A DNA stretch of 64,000 bases from Membranipora membranacea. Taxonomy: Eukaryota; Bryozoa; Gymnolaemata; Cheilostomatida; Membraniporidae. Shown here piece by piece: positions 50,501-63,860 of the stretch (the first letter of the stretch is position 1; every line of letters starts with the position of its first letter). The position numbers were made by a program, and so were the translations under genes. Location: contig OU612065.1 in assembly GCA_914767715.1 (NCBI GenBank), positions 13,890,001 through 13,954,000 of the forward strand. Direction: 5' to 3'. The notes under the pieces are model-generated. The model had not been told where the DNA came from and did no database searches. It saw only the letters and a list, made by a program, of their open reading frames with translations.

Positions 50501-52737
50501 TGGCAGTAAGAGCCACTTTAATTATGATGTCAAACTTATCTGGCACATTTAACGTAACATCAGAATGGTGCTACAGATACTTGCAATTCGAACATGTTCC
50601 ACTTTATTATCACGTTAATATCCGATATTTCTTAAATCAATAATTAATATGTAGGAATATGAATAGACTTTAAAAACAAAACAAGCCAACAAGCCCTGCC
50701 TTAAGAACAGCAAATAGATTTTCCAGTTGTAAGACTTCATAAATCCAATTTGTTAGCAATTTGATACCTGTGGCGACTAGTCTACCATTATACTGTGACT
50801 ATTAAAACCAACAGGAAATGCCAATTGATTCTCTACTTTGTAGCTCAGACTATTTCCTGAGAACTATTTCCGTTAGATGCCTAATTGTCACAGAGCGGGC
50901 ACTCTGTGGGCTACTGCCTCTAGAAAGCAGGAGTTGAGGAAAAATTTATCATATAAATACAAAATTTATATGAATTTACTTATAATTAGAATTTTATGCA
51001 ACTTTACCGAGGTCTTATTGGATGTGTTTAGGAATCGTATCCCAAAATAATCCCTTTCGAATAGGTCTAAATGGTTCCAGACTCTCTCCAATAGGGCAGC
51101 GCCAGTATCCGCATCCTGCAGTGACAAAAAAGTACACAGTGCTTTCAACAAATCTGAGGCATGTATTTCTAAAATATGGTTGGTATGACCAAGGAGTAGG
51201 AGTTACTTTGGAGTAACTTGCAACTCCTTGCTATGAAACAGATATTAGTTAGAGATAAGGTGGATATATTGAACTTGGAAGCAAATCAACAAGCCTTTTT
51301 TTAGATAGGAATTATCCACTGAAATCATACATAGCTACCACATGGCTAATCAACACACATAACTATTATGGGACCATGGGCTAATCATTTCTTGGAGCCA
51401 AGACCTTCAAAATCTCCACAGACCTGTAACAGTAACAGCACTGTCCAGTAGCAATGTAAACACAAGGCATTCCATTCAAGCTGGATGTAGCCCATCCCCC
51501 ATTGGATAGGTGGTCAGCAAATTTTATCAGAGCCATCATAAAAAACCCTGATTAGTAGCATGGGTGGGTCAATAATAATAATCATTATCATTATGTCACA
51601 TCTCTGTTATGGCTGCCTATCTGTCTTTGTTTGCTTAATCCTAATTGTGCAAACTAATTAAAACTGGCTTGAGAAATACAAGTAATTTGTCTCATGATTA
51701 TTGGTGTTGTCTGAAGACACATCATTCTATTATGGCAACATATATAGAGCTTCTGTAACAATTTTAATTTAAAGTGACAAGTGAGGATTCAATAATAATG
51801 TCATCGAGCAGAATCAGTGGGCACCGGCACATAAGTTTGGGGGGGGGGTATTGATGCCCTCCATCAGAATTGTACAACTCCAGAGCCTGCAGTCTATAAT
51901 CAATTTTGATAAGAATTCATCTGACAATATCTGACACCTTTTTGCTACTATTGGCAATTTGGTGATAATTGCTCATTGTTGTAGATTGATTGTGCATACA
52001 GTAGTATTCTTGTCTACTGAAGTGAGATGAAGTGTAAGATCATCACAATAAAACATAAATCATTAATTCCTTCCACCAAATTAACTTCTGAGAGATTAAT
52101 TTTATCATCAGAAGCATCGGATCAGTAAACTAAAACTTGGGCTTAAATGTTTCTTAAATTTGCTAACCCTTTTCACAAAAAACTTTTGCCATATTACCCT
52201 TGTTTTATAAGTTTCTAGACTGAGAATTGGCAATTGCTCAGGAGTAAAGGAAGTAGGATACAAAAGTGTTTGAGCCATGTGCGTAAGCTGGATTGTGGAG
52301 CTTTGAAAATACCACTTCTCACATATTCATGAACTCTACTCAACACTCAAATGAACAAATGCCTTTGTTTTCTGAATTGATCACTTCTCCTTCAGTCAGT
52401 GATTCAATTACATGTAAATTTAAATTTGCTGAGAAGCTGGCGCTAATTATTTTCGAAGTATTGAAATCTTAAACTGCAGTTACTCGCCAGAAAAGGAGTG
52501 TACCTCTCACTTTGATGTTCTTGCTCCACCAATCAGCTTTGTAATCAAATATCGTTATGATACGACATAAAAAACGGTAGAATAAATAAAGTAAATAGGG
52601 ACAGATAAAAGTCACAAGCCATTGCTAAAAAGTTTCACTCTTACCTGAAGGTGAAAGGTGACATTTGAACCATCTAAGAGTTCTACTATGTAGATGTTGG
52701 ATGATTTCTCACGTTTTGAATCACCAAAACAGCTCAT
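44546..52737 (-). CDS. FERM-domain protein of the band 4.1 superfamily, 13 coding exons
   Basis: The product is a membrane–cytoskeleton adaptor of 661 residues. Exons on the minus strand are 52737–52645, 51115–51008, 50266–50224, 49521–49431, 49114–49017, 48813–48687, 48495–48408, 48167–48015, 47786–47617, 47387–47205, 45878–45687, 45376–44752 and 44560–44546; all phases agree. FERM lobe F1 includes LDLFERDYFGIRF, F2 includes AKFYFGVKFYAVDPCKL and YQFFLQLRRDVATGRI, and F3 includes GVSPHGIVIYRGKL and CKQLWKSCVEHHSFFRL. The FERM-adjacent motif LFKLGSKYRYSGRTEKE follows. The C-terminal half is serine-rich and unstructured and ends VTVI. FRMD3/FRMD5-like and other band 4.1 members have this layout; I cannot say which is the orthologue. 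A 5' UTR exon begins at about 52757 after an acceptor. Confidence 0.93.
46945..47080 (-). repeat. tRNA-derived SINE or tRNA pseudogene in a FERM gene intron
   Basis: On the minus strand CTCAGTTGGTTAGAGGG (47058–47074) matches an RNA polymerase III A box, and GTTTGAATCC (47026–47035) a B box, at tRNA-like distance. The acceptor stem is not maintained, so it is not a working tRNA. Confidence 0.55.
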
Positions 52738-52757
52738 TTTAAACCTTCCTGGTCCTG

Positions 52758-53568
52758 CAAAAAATTATATAAACGGTTGCAAGACATTGCGTGGCTTTCG
52801 TTATATCTAGGAGTTATATATCATTGGCATCGACATCAGCATCAGCGGCTGATTTTGTTTGGCTCGCAAAATAACACCAATGTGCATTTACTTACCTCTA
52901 ATTCTTTCACTGGACCTTCAGTTGATTTTGAGCCCAAAGAATAAATTTTTCAAAAACTCACAAAACTATGACTGAATATTAAAGTTTTACTATTTGATAT
53001 ACAAGATGTAATTGAGGACTTACCTTATAACAAAAAAAACCTATTAGCTACACTTGTTCTATACAAGTTGATGTAGTGTGTCAGCGTTTATCAAGATATT
53101 GACCTGAAACTGCAACAGTGGGACAGCAACAAGCACTGATATGAACCATCATCTTCATGTAATCAGCTCTCAGTAATAATGGCAGTGGTACCGCACCACT
53201 GTATGTTGTATCTATTATTATCTTGGTGTAGAGAAAATTCCAACATAAAGTGAAACTTGACCATGTGATACTTCTTCGTATCTCCACCTAAATAGAATTG
53301 TCCAATCAAATGAATAATTAGAGTTTAAAGGTGGGGTTTCTTGTAACCAATCAAAGTGCCTAGCCCATAGACTTAAAAAAGGAAACAGTTTTACAGTAAG
53401 GGGCTGTTCCGGCCTTCCATGTTGTAATGGAAAGCTTGTTCATGTGAAGAAAGCGTGCATTATTTGTAGCTTTTTTTTTGAGAGTGGGCTTCTATTTTTT
53501 TGCCTAAGCTAAACCTCAGTTTACATAGCAAACTCATTTTGTCAGAGCCTTGCACTAACTGAGCCAAT
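52758..53568. promoter_or_regulatory. Shared upstream region of the divergent FERM and FAM210 genes
   Basis: The two coding regions start 831 bases apart and point away from each other, so both promoters must lie in or near this region. No TATA box is obvious. A CCAAT-like word occurs at about 53348 (ACCAATCAAAG). A bidirectional promoter is plausible but not shown. Confidence 0.45.
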
Positions 53569-56500
53569 ATGGCTTTGAGAAACAGACTTATTTTTGGTCT
53601 TCCATACCAATCTTCCAATGCTTCCTCAGCTTTAATGTTCAGTGGCTTGAAAAGTGTGAATGGGAGCAGCAGTCACAGCAATGTCTCACACAGGCAGCTT
53701 CACAACAAACCTGGACATACTAACTTTATGGGACTAGTGAGCCTGAAGGACTTGAATGATGTGAAATTTGTCAGATACTATAGTAGTAACAGTAATGACA
53801 ACAATAGTGGTGATGGATCTAGTAACTCAACTAACTACAAGTCATTTACAGAAAATGACAGCAATGCAGAGCAGCATCAGACACATGGACAGGCTCTGCA
53901 TACCTTTGGAAGCAGTCAGAAGTTAGAGCAGTCAGCTACCCGCTTCGATGTGCAATTCAATGAGAACCCACCAGTCAACGACTATCAGTCAGATATTGCT
54001 GCAGAGCATGTGGCTGATGTTTACCAAAATTCCTCTAGTGTAAGCCTATCAGCCTGTATGCAGTCACAAGTCCCTCAGCCTTATGGAGGAGCACCGACAC
54101 ACATGAACATGCCTGGAGGTGGCAAGCCTAGGGAGGTAAGTATTATTGCTGTATTCATTCAGACTTATCTCAATGTATTTACATACTTTTATTAGTGAGC
54201 CGGGACTGTGAAAGTTTGAGGGTGCCCCTGTGATTAAATCATACTGTTGTAAGCTCAATAGCTCTGTTTCCTTCCTGCTATTTCCAGGAACAGTCTGCTA
54301 CAGGGATATTACGAGTTATCTGCTGTCAGCCAGGAATAAGTTGTATTCAAAATGGTTCAATTACTGGTTTTCTGTAGTCAAGTCTAGTCACCGTTTTTGA
54401 TTGCAGGATAAATATGTACAAGGTCGTCTATCAGATCTAAGTCACATTGCTCTGGGCAGTGATTCAAGTGGCAGAAGGAAATATTCCACTATTGCAGTAC
54501 CCCCTCTGATTGATGAACATGGTAAGTAAAGCTCTGCTAATTTGTACGTTAGGGACAGAGACGAGAATGCGATTCACTGAGCACAGGAATTATGCAGTTT
54601 GTGCGAGTCCGGTTGCCTAGTGACCCAGAGGATAGGCCTGGACCACTGGGATACTCACCACTGGATTTACACACCCTGCAGAATGCAAATTATGAGGATG
54701 CCTTTTCTTCAGGTTCTTGTCCATGTTAGGTGTAGTCTGAGCCCCCCAGACTTTGCCCCCTGTCCGACGGCCCCCCGGAGGGGAAAAAGTCTGAGAACAA
54801 TGCAGGATTTCGCTGGAGTTGTCTGCTCTTGAGTGTTATAAATTAATCAAGGGGAGCACTAAAACTGCAATATCTATTGATTTCTATTCATGCCACCTAC
54901 TATATTGCTCCAGGTATGAGAGTATTCCAGTCAGACTCTGGGAAAAGTAGCCTCATGTTTGGGAAATACCCATGAGCAGAGATATTCACTGCCAAGTAGT
55001 GAAGAAAATGTCAGCCAGAATTTCTTTCATTTTGAATAAGGGCGGTCATTCATGACATTGACAACCGGTCATACAATGTGTATTATTGGACCCTAGGCTA
55101 TATGAAGTAAGATTAATGTAGAAGTAATGAGAGGAAAAATCCAAGCAAATCCTGCACAGTGCGTAGACTATGTTAGGTGTGAACATTGGGTAAATTTTGA
55201 GGATGGGAACTCTCATCTTGATTGGGGTTGTATGACATGACATGACTATTTACGACCAAGGAGTTGTATGTGACATGCAACTGATTGGTCTAACTCATTG
55301 ACTTTTAATGACAGATAAACTTCTATGTATGTAGATGTAATACCAAGGGGTAATTCAATTGTATATCACATGGTCTGGTAAAGGTATACCTAATATGGTG
55401 ATATAAGACCTCCAGGAACAGCCACACTAGGTAACTGATGGCTATTCAGTGAACCTTCACAATATGGAGAACCCATTTTTTTCTTTTTCTTGGCATCTAG
55501 CAACACCAGTAATAGCAGAGTCAAATCTATAGATCATGAACTGGTTCTGTCCATGACATTGTGCTGGTAGTGAAAAGTGAAAACTATAGGCCTATGACCT
55601 TTTCAGAAATCTTATTAATCTAGTCAGTATACATTATGGGAGAAGTTAGAATTGACAGAACCTTTGTCTATTGCACATGTGTAGCCACAATAACAGTGTG
55701 ACATGGTCCAGTGTGAAATTGCAAAGTCATCCTGCTGATTGATTAAACAGATTGTGAAATTGCGTCAGTAACATTAAGCGTGATACCTAGCCAGTTAGTA
55801 TAATCTAAATGTTACGCTTCACCTTATTCAAGGCTACGTAGGGAATTGCACCCTTTTACGAGCAGTTACACTCCGGAGAATGCCGTGGGGTGCTCAATGC
55901 TGTGGGGTGCTCAAAGCCGACCACATCCGAAGGCTAGGATGAATGACCCACCACAGTCAAATCAGAAATGGTTGCCTCAGTCGGGGCTCGAACCCAGGAC
56001 CTACTGATCCAAAGTCCACGCCTCCTCTACCAACACTATAATCTGCTGCATGCTAATTGTTGATCCTGTCTGAAGAATGATGTAGCATTTTTTAATAAAA
56101 TCATATGTAAGTAATCAAAATAAACATATATAATATATTATATATGTTTGTGGTAATGTAGTGATAAATTAACTCAACATCCAAATTAACAACATGAACA
56201 GTAATTATGCGTTTACAGGTAACCCCAGACCAGTGGAACCATATATTTTAGGTTGAGCGTACTTTTACGGCTTGATCTGAATTTCAGACCTAGTAATAGT
56301 GGATTTCTTTGTTTTGACTAAAATCCAATAGAGCGAGACTGCTGGCTTATGCACTATGCACCTTATGATATGATTTATTATATTGATGGTTTTAGGTAAT
56401 CCAACATACACACAGACTAGCGCAGATAAGATATTGAGAGATCCATGTCCTCAAGGTATACAAGGTGAAGATTGTGCTGCCTTCAAGCTATGGCTCTCTA

Positions 56501-59191
56501 ATTGTCTGGATCAAGGCAGCTCTGCAGAGTGTGAACGTCTGGCTAACGAGTATGTATTTGAACATAGGACAAAAGCGTGTAATATGGCTGGTTATATACG
56601 TATATATGTAAAGGCTAATAATATTATATGTAACGGAACATTTTGTTATGTATGCACTATAAATTTATATGTAATGGTTGGTAATATACTAGAGGAGATG
56701 TGTATTTACGAGAGGAAAAGTTGGCCATTTAGCACAGCTTGCTTAATTTTACCTTCAACCTTAAAGGGACTCCAAAGTTTCAGGCTGCATTTTGACTACA
56801 TTATAATCTCATTTCTCTCTGTATTTTGAGCACAGATATAGCTAACTATACAACATTAGATGTTTCTCATCCATACTTGACTGTTCATGTGGGTCAATAA
56901 ATTGTGATGTGGGATGTGGCATTAAATGCAAAGATTAGTTCAACACATTTTAACTTTTATCCACATCTCAGCTGGCGAAAATTGGTGCTAGCTCACATCA
57001 AGTCCCCCCTAAACTAGCAAATCTAAACTCCAGCTAAAATTTATCCCTAGAAGTTTGTAGGCCTATGTGTATCATTCTTATTCAGTCACAAGCTAATAAT
57101 GTTGCACATATATTGTCAGGATAAAGAAGCAAGGCTACATTATCAAACATATGTCACAAATTAAACTGATGTGTCTTCATTGATTGAACTTCCTTCATGT
57201 GGCTCAGATATTCCATATGTGAAATATTGCTAAGCCAGCATGACATTTGCGCCATGTGAATTGATAAGACTCAATGATTGTTTGCTATGCCCTATAATGT
57301 CACTCGCTTCACTACAAGAACACCTCAAAATGCTCAGAAAACTGAATATCCACACAATCAAGCTATAATGGCATGAGGTCCTTATGCTGCAAGTGATATT
57401 TGTGATACTATTGGTTGATTACTCCTTTTTTGGACGAATCTCGGTTCATTGCTCTAAAAATTATGTAATCACCCATATTGTCAGTATCCTTGGACTCATA
57501 TACTGAAGATATTGACCTCTGAAACCATTGTCCTAGTTGAACTCACTGCACTACATCTTTTTCAACTGACTTTAAGGTAATCCACCTCTATTTACAGATA
57601 CATAGCGGGGCGTAAGACCTTAGCTCAGGTGTTTGCTGAGTATGAGATGGAGATTGTTGCCACTGCTCAACTCCGCTCAGGCAGCAATACCCAGGTAGGC
57701 GCTGATCACATCCATATGTCTAGTAGCCCTACAGACCCCTCAGCTAACACAACAGGTTCCTCCGGTCAGGGAGGCTCTGCATCACCCCCCTCCTCAGACG
57801 ATAAAAACAAAAATGAGTCTGGTAGTAGTAACAGGGTAGCCCGATTAAAGGCAGCAGTTAGAGACTATGGATCTACAGTGGTCGCATTTCATGTTGGCAT
57901 CTCACTCGTATCACTGGGAGTCTGCTACACACTTGTCGCAAGGTTAGCTTTGTTAGAGTCTATCATTTCTTTGTTATTGGTTGAATGTCCTCTGAATGTC
58001 CTCTGAATGTCTGTCTTTATGTATTATATCTAACTGTCGCTAGCTCTTGCTCTCCTTGCTATCTCTCCACCGATGACGTTATGCCCGACTTTATAATTTA
58101 TGCTTCATGTACCAGAAAAATGTCTTTGATTGCTACTATTACACTCCTCCTCGAACGCTGCAAATGTTGCCTTCTGCATTCATATATATGTTTTATTGGG
58201 TCCGGAGATATTATGAGGTGAATTCATCATCCCCAGATGGTGAAGGGCCTAACTACCTAAATTATATCATGTGTCTTTCCAGGCTTTGCCTCTCTAAACC
58301 AATCCATTTATCATAACCAAAACCATTTTTGCTACTATACCGAAATATGAGGTACAAAAAATTGGGCCTTTTAATACTGACTACTTCAGCTCCTCTAAAG
58401 AATTTTGTACTGTTGTGTTTGTGATGATGTGATGAAGATTTCAATGATTTTTTTTAGTGGTATTTGTACGTATGTTGAACCAAGAAGTTGGATCACTTCC
58501 AACTTCTCAGAGTCAATAACTCATCCTGGGATCCTGTTTCCACCCAATATGGCATAACAAAACCACTCAACCAGTCACCAACTTAACTATGAAAAACCAA
58601 TATATTACAGATCCATCGCATTTGACCTTCGGACTTTGTACATAGATAGGTTCTTCACCATGTGCAATGTCCTGAGATTATTATCACCATCAGCTGGCTC
58701 ATCACATCACATTAGATGGAACTATGTCCTGCATTATTAGTCAGACATTTCTATTGTTCAGAGCAGTGATTGCTGAACATTATGCTCCCAGTGAATGAAA
58801 CTTGACTCTTAATCCTGTGTTTACATATATATCAGATTGTAACTCTTATGGAATTATTACCAAACTAGAAATAGAACCCTATTTCTTCTCTAACAGAAAG
58901 GTGTGACTATACTATAATTAGTATAATAGATCTGAGATTGTTTACCATGTCTGATATTGTTGAATTCTTCCATTTTACAGTAACGTGGACGTCATCAGCA
59001 TACTGGCATATATGAATATAGACCTTGGTAAAGCACAGGCCGCTGCCGGGACTGCCTCTACATTTGCTGTAGCTTACGCCTTTCACAAAGTTTTCGCGCC
59101 TGTCCGCATCGGCATAACACTAAGCTGTGCTCCCCTTATTGTCAAGTCTCTACGAGCTCGGGGTATACTAAAAACCCCTCCAAAAGTCTAG
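53569..59191 (+). CDS. FAM210 (DUF1279) family mitochondrial membrane protein, 5 coding exons
   Basis: Exons are 53569–54135, 54407–54521, 56396–56549, 57598–57942 and 58981–59191, giving 463 residues with consistent phases. The N-terminus (MALRNRLIFGL) is basic and amphipathic, and FVRYYSS near residue 68 resembles a mitochondrial processing site. The DUF1279 domain fills about 355–455: RLKAAVRDYGSTVVAFHVGI, a transmembrane stretch, then a second hydrophobic stretch ending FAPVRIGITLSCAPLIVKSL. FAM210 proteins are mitochondrial membrane proteins; FAM210A has been linked to mitochondrial translation. A cysteine cluster at about 246–275, spaced C-x8-C-x9-C-x8-C, is not a feature I know from the family. 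It begins head to head with the FERM gene. Confidence 0.9.
55810..56045 (-). repeat. tRNA-derived SINE in a FAM210 intron
   Basis: On the minus strand an A-box-like TAGTGTTGGTAGAGGAGG (56021–56038) and a perfect B box GGTTCGAGCCC (55984–55994) are spaced as in a tRNA. They are followed by about 170 bases of non-tRNA sequence. It looks like a SINE head and body; the 5' acceptor half is not paired. Confidence 0.65.
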
Positions 59192-60087
59192 AAAGAATTG
59201 TCTATTTTGCAGATATTTTGCAAATCTATCAATTTTGTTTTGTCATTTGTCATGTATAGAAACTTATGAACTACACTTTAATCTCATATTATGATTCAAT
59301 CACAACTAAGTCGGGTTGATTGGAATTTTTCTGTATCAAGACCATGAGATTTTAATGTCCTATTATTTTATGTTTCATGTTACTGCCTAATCGCAGGCTG
59401 TCAGTTCTGGTCGCATCACATTTAGATACAGGAAGATATCCCCAAACATTTGGGTCTCGGGAGGACATGATCGTAATTTTAAAGAATACACTGACTCTCT
59501 TTTATATATAATGACGTTTTCTTATTTCTATGAAATAAAATAAACTATGAAATGCAAGTTTAATGATATGTGTCTACTTGTTTGGATCAATGCATCAACA
59601 TGGAAGTCTTGTTGATCAAATTTAGTTTTAAAAACGACATTATTTTTCTGTTTATTGTGTTTTAAAGTCTTCCACCAACTGTCATCAATATGTTACTCAG
59701 CTCATCGTATTATTTCGCTCAAATAGTACCACACTCTCAATCTTTGCACAGCTTGGTCCTGATTGCAAAACATTCAGTCCTAGGATGGGAGGCACTGGGC
59801 TGAGAAGACCATAGGATAATCATTACAATAATATTCAGGTGTCCTTGGTGTAACACATCATCATATGTGTATGTGACCTCACAGGATTAGTGGGTACCCA
59901 TGGCACTGGCAGGTATATTAAATGTGTCATGGTTACAATTACCTCAGTGTTTGGACAAACTCCCTGCCTTGGGTAAATTATACTTTTGGAGTTGCTGCCC
60001 CTATGCTGCATTTTGATGAGAGGACAGAACTCCCAATTTGTTTGTAAAATACATTCGGAATATTGCACTGTAGACAAAAACCACAAA
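59192..60087. other. FAM210 3' UTR and spacer before the ZDHHC17-like gene
   Basis: A poly(A) signal AATAAA lies at 59534–59539, about 345 bases after the stop. The remainder should contain the promoter of the next gene. No other gene is seen; the minus-strand frames at 59835–60207 lack any domain. Confidence 0.5.
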
Positions 60088-63000
60088 ATGGCTACTTCCA
60101 AGAGTTTGGAACAGGATTGTCATCCAGCTCAAAAGTTGATAAATGCTGCAGTAAGTACCAGTTTTCTCACATTGTTGATAGGAAAAAACTAAGAATAAAC
60201 CTTCCATATCATTGAATGTATTTTATGGAGTACATCTACTCAGATTTCCATTGGAAAACTATGCTGACCAATTTGAATAAAATACAAACAAATTCGATTT
60301 CATCAAATCAATCATCATTCAAATCCATACAGTACACTACTACCAAGTAGTACTCCTTGCTACTTTTTACCCCTTGGATCAGTGATGCAGTAGAGCCTAG
60401 GTAGAGCACAATGATTTTTATGCTCTATAGTACAGGCCTCACTTATTCATAGGTTTTTGACTCCAATTCCTTTAGTTGAGTTGAACTTTTACTTATTTAT
60501 TGAATGAAGTAAACAACTCAATCAATAAAAGAATCATTCAGAAGAGAGGAAGTACTTGTAGACTAGGTCTATCACCATACTATTGCAAAATAACTAACTT
60601 AACTTTTCACATTTGAGAGTATAAGAAAATAGGTAGGCCTACAGTTTCATTGATCAAAAAGACTGCATTGCCATTTGTAGTGCCTAGCTAGGCCAACATG
60701 TAATCCTTCTACTACATACATTGGTTTTGATGCTCTGTGAATTGTAGGCTGGTACTACAGGCCAATCTCCCTTTGATACATACAAACCATATCCGGTACA
60801 ACAGCAGATAGACCCCTCTGATCCATTATATGTGGAGTATGAGAAACAGCAGGCACTCTCCAGGGTGGCTGCTGATGCCAGCAGGAAGAAGGAAGAAGAT
60901 AATGTCAAGACCTTTGATATCAAGAAAGCCACACAATATGGTAGGTGCTCAATATATTTCTCCGGTTTCCGAAATACATACTGCTTCATTGCTATTGGTC
61001 AAGGAACAAGTTATAGTTCAGTGAAATATTGTAGCAAATATAATCTAGGTTGACTATTATTGGGATGCTTCATTTTTTCCCTACTCTAAATTGTTGGTAA
61101 GATTGTAAAAAATTGTCTAATGGAAGGAAAGCATAACAGCATGATAGATGGTGTTTGTGTGGTATTCAAGAAGTTAAAAAGTAGAAAATTTCAAGTGATA
61201 CACAAATGATATGAACATTTATACAGGATAAACAGGTTCAGGTTGCAGTATTGGCTCTAAGTGTTTACTTGTTTTAGCAAGTTTTGCCTTCAATGTCATT
61301 TTTTTGCACTTTTTACAGGAAGTTTTGAGAGAGTACTAGAGCTTGTGAACCAGGGAGCTGATGTTAATGAGCCTGATTCTGACGGAGCTTCCTTATTACA
61401 TTGGGGAGCTATCAACAACAGAAAAGATATAGTTCAGTGAGTGTTTTTCTGGGAACATAAATTCTAAACCTTGTTCTGTTGAACCTGTTCTGATTGAAAG
61501 CTGCCTTTCACCTATAAAATACTGAGATTATAGAAAAAGTATTTGTTTTATAACTCACATCAGTATAGGCCTATCGGAAATAACAAAAGCATATAATTAT
61601 TATAAATGATTGAAATATTGCTTCTTGATTAACCTATGTAGTTGAACTTTTGAAAAGAAGAGGTTGTTATTGACTCAAAGTCTAAGGCCCTTTTAGCAAG
61701 TTCTATTATAACATCATATTCACCTGTTTAGACTGTTCCTGGATCATGGTGCTGTTGTTGATAAGTTTGGTGGAACACTTATCTCCACACCACTACACTG
61801 GGCGACCAGACAGGGACATTTACCTATGGTCGTCATGTTAATAAAAATAGGAGCTGACCCTACTGCTGTCGACGGTGAAGGTAAGAAACACTAAGCCATG
61901 GTGTGCAAATGATGATGTCACATTGTGGGTGACACAGTAAATAATACTGTGTTCATTGTTGTAACCATGTTGCATTTTACCCTAGGATAATGTGGATGTG
62001 AATTGCTTGTATGACCTGAAACACCTAAGTTTAAAAACCATTGGCATGTTATGAATTCGGAGTTGTGACAATTTGAATTCAAACGTCTACTTTTTTTATG
62101 ATCATACAGGTTACCAATGTCTTCACCTGGCCAGTATGTTCGGACACAGTAAGATTGTGGCATATCTAGTCGGTAAAGGGTATGATGTGGATACTCCAGA
62201 CAGAAATGGAATGACTCCGCTCATGTGGGCCTGTTATAGAACCTCTAGGTAAATTAAATATCTTCATATTGTGTTAAATTGCTGGTGCGCTAAATTTGTT
62301 GATTGCATCGACAATATGTCTAAAACTTCCTCAAACAAGACCAATTTTGTAACACAATGTTTTAGAATTGAGTTTTTGGGTCTTCTTTGTGACTAATATT
62401 CTGTTACTACACAGCAAGACCACACCCGCTTCATTCAGTAAATTTTTTGTTTACACATCAAGCAAAGCACAACACTCTTATCTTTAGTCAATAGTCAGAA
62501 TGTTTACACTGTCAATGAAGCTAACTGATGACTGACAGTTTAAATGACTCAACAATTTAAATAGGTTAGAGCTTTAGAATCCATCACAATGATAATTCTT
62601 TCTCTTTCATTGCTGGCACTTTTCTTGCTAGAAAACTATATGGCACTGATGGCTACCAAGGGTTATGAAAAGAAAGTTCATAATAATATAATGTTTTATA
62701 TGTTTATAAACAAAACACAAACAGTTGTACCAGTTGTAGATTGTGTACATTATCTCGTAGTCACAATTTGTCATAATTACAGTGATCTGTTAACTGAAAA
62801 ATTCCCAATGACTGTATGACTATAATTTGATTTCAGTCAAGACCCGACCCGTCTGCTCATTACTCTTGGTTCTGATGTCAACAAAAAAGACCTTGTACAC
62901 GGTCATACACCACTACACTGGGGCCTTCTCGTGGGTAACCACACGGCTCTCACACAGATCTGTAAGCAGAATGTCGATCTTAACGCCCTCAATCTAACTG

Positions 63001-63860
63001 TAAGTATTTTTTGTTGTATTGAAGGGCAGTCACAATTAGGGTTACAATCCGGTCCTAAGTAGCAGTTCATATCTTATACTAGAATAGAACAACACAGAGG
63101 ACTCTCCTGTTTACATTGAATTTCGACCAGTGCGCATTATTACTGCCATATCTGTCAGCTTCCATAAAGTGAAATATTACGAAGCATTGTATGAAGCTGA
63201 TGATACTTAGCACAGCTTAACTATCCTTCAAAATATTGCCTGGATTGGATACCCTGGTTTCAAAAAGGATGTGTATCATTATGTTGGTTTATCAGATTTC
63301 AGAATAATTTTTCTCGTTATCCTAATTTAACTGGCGAGAAAAGCAGGTCCAAAAGGTTAATGCAAATCATCCCTGACTTTGATGTAGCCTACTAAACCCT
63401 TGGATGCATTTCATATAAAAACAGTATGTTATAAACTTTTCAGGGACAATCTCCTCTTGATATAGCTAATCAAAAAAGAAACAAATGGCTCATTGACAAA
63501 CTGAAGCGAGTCAGACTAGAAAAAGGATTCGATAATCCTGGTGTCGTACAGAGAAAAACTACACGGAATCGGGTACGTAAGCAATAAGCTGGTTTGACAG
63601 CCTTTCTAATCAACATACCTTGCCAAGATTACTTGTATGAGACACAAGTATTATCATAACTTGAGTTTATTGTTCGTTCATTTTAAAGGAATATCATTAT
63701 TTCTTTTTCAGGAATTTAGACAAAACTATATGATCGCGTATCCATTTTTCTTGTTATGGGCCATTGGCTGGACATTTGAGATGGATTACTGGTGGTCTAA
63801 CTGGTTTACCAGAATTCTCTCACTGGTAGCTATCTATCTCTCGTGGAAATACTCGAAGAT
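60088..63860 (+). CDS. ZDHHC17/HIP14-type ankyrin-repeat palmitoyltransferase, 5' part
   Basis: These enzymes attach palmitate to cysteines of other proteins at Golgi and vesicle membranes. Eight exons are visible: 60088–60150, 60748–60940, 61319–61436, 61732–61880, 62110–62248, 62837–62999, 63444–63572 and 63712–63860, giving 367 residues and continuing past the window. After [16 protein letters not shown] come about six ankyrin repeats ([80 protein letters not shown]), then NKWLIDKL and [12 protein letters not shown] leading into two membrane segments. This order matches ZDHHC17 and ZDHHC13. The catalytic DHHC domain must lie beyond 64000, so activity cannot be judged here. The start codon lies in a short 21-codon exon and is moderately certain. 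Confidence 0.93.

Noticed and set aside
54540-54840. tRNA-like word GTTGCCTAGTGACCC and GC-rich block
   Set aside because: An A-box-like start is present, but no B box lies at the right distance and there is no stem pairing.
56383-56829. 148-residue frame as a separate gene
   Set aside because: Its first part is FAM210 exon 3. After the GTATGT donor at 56550 it reads into AT-rich intron.
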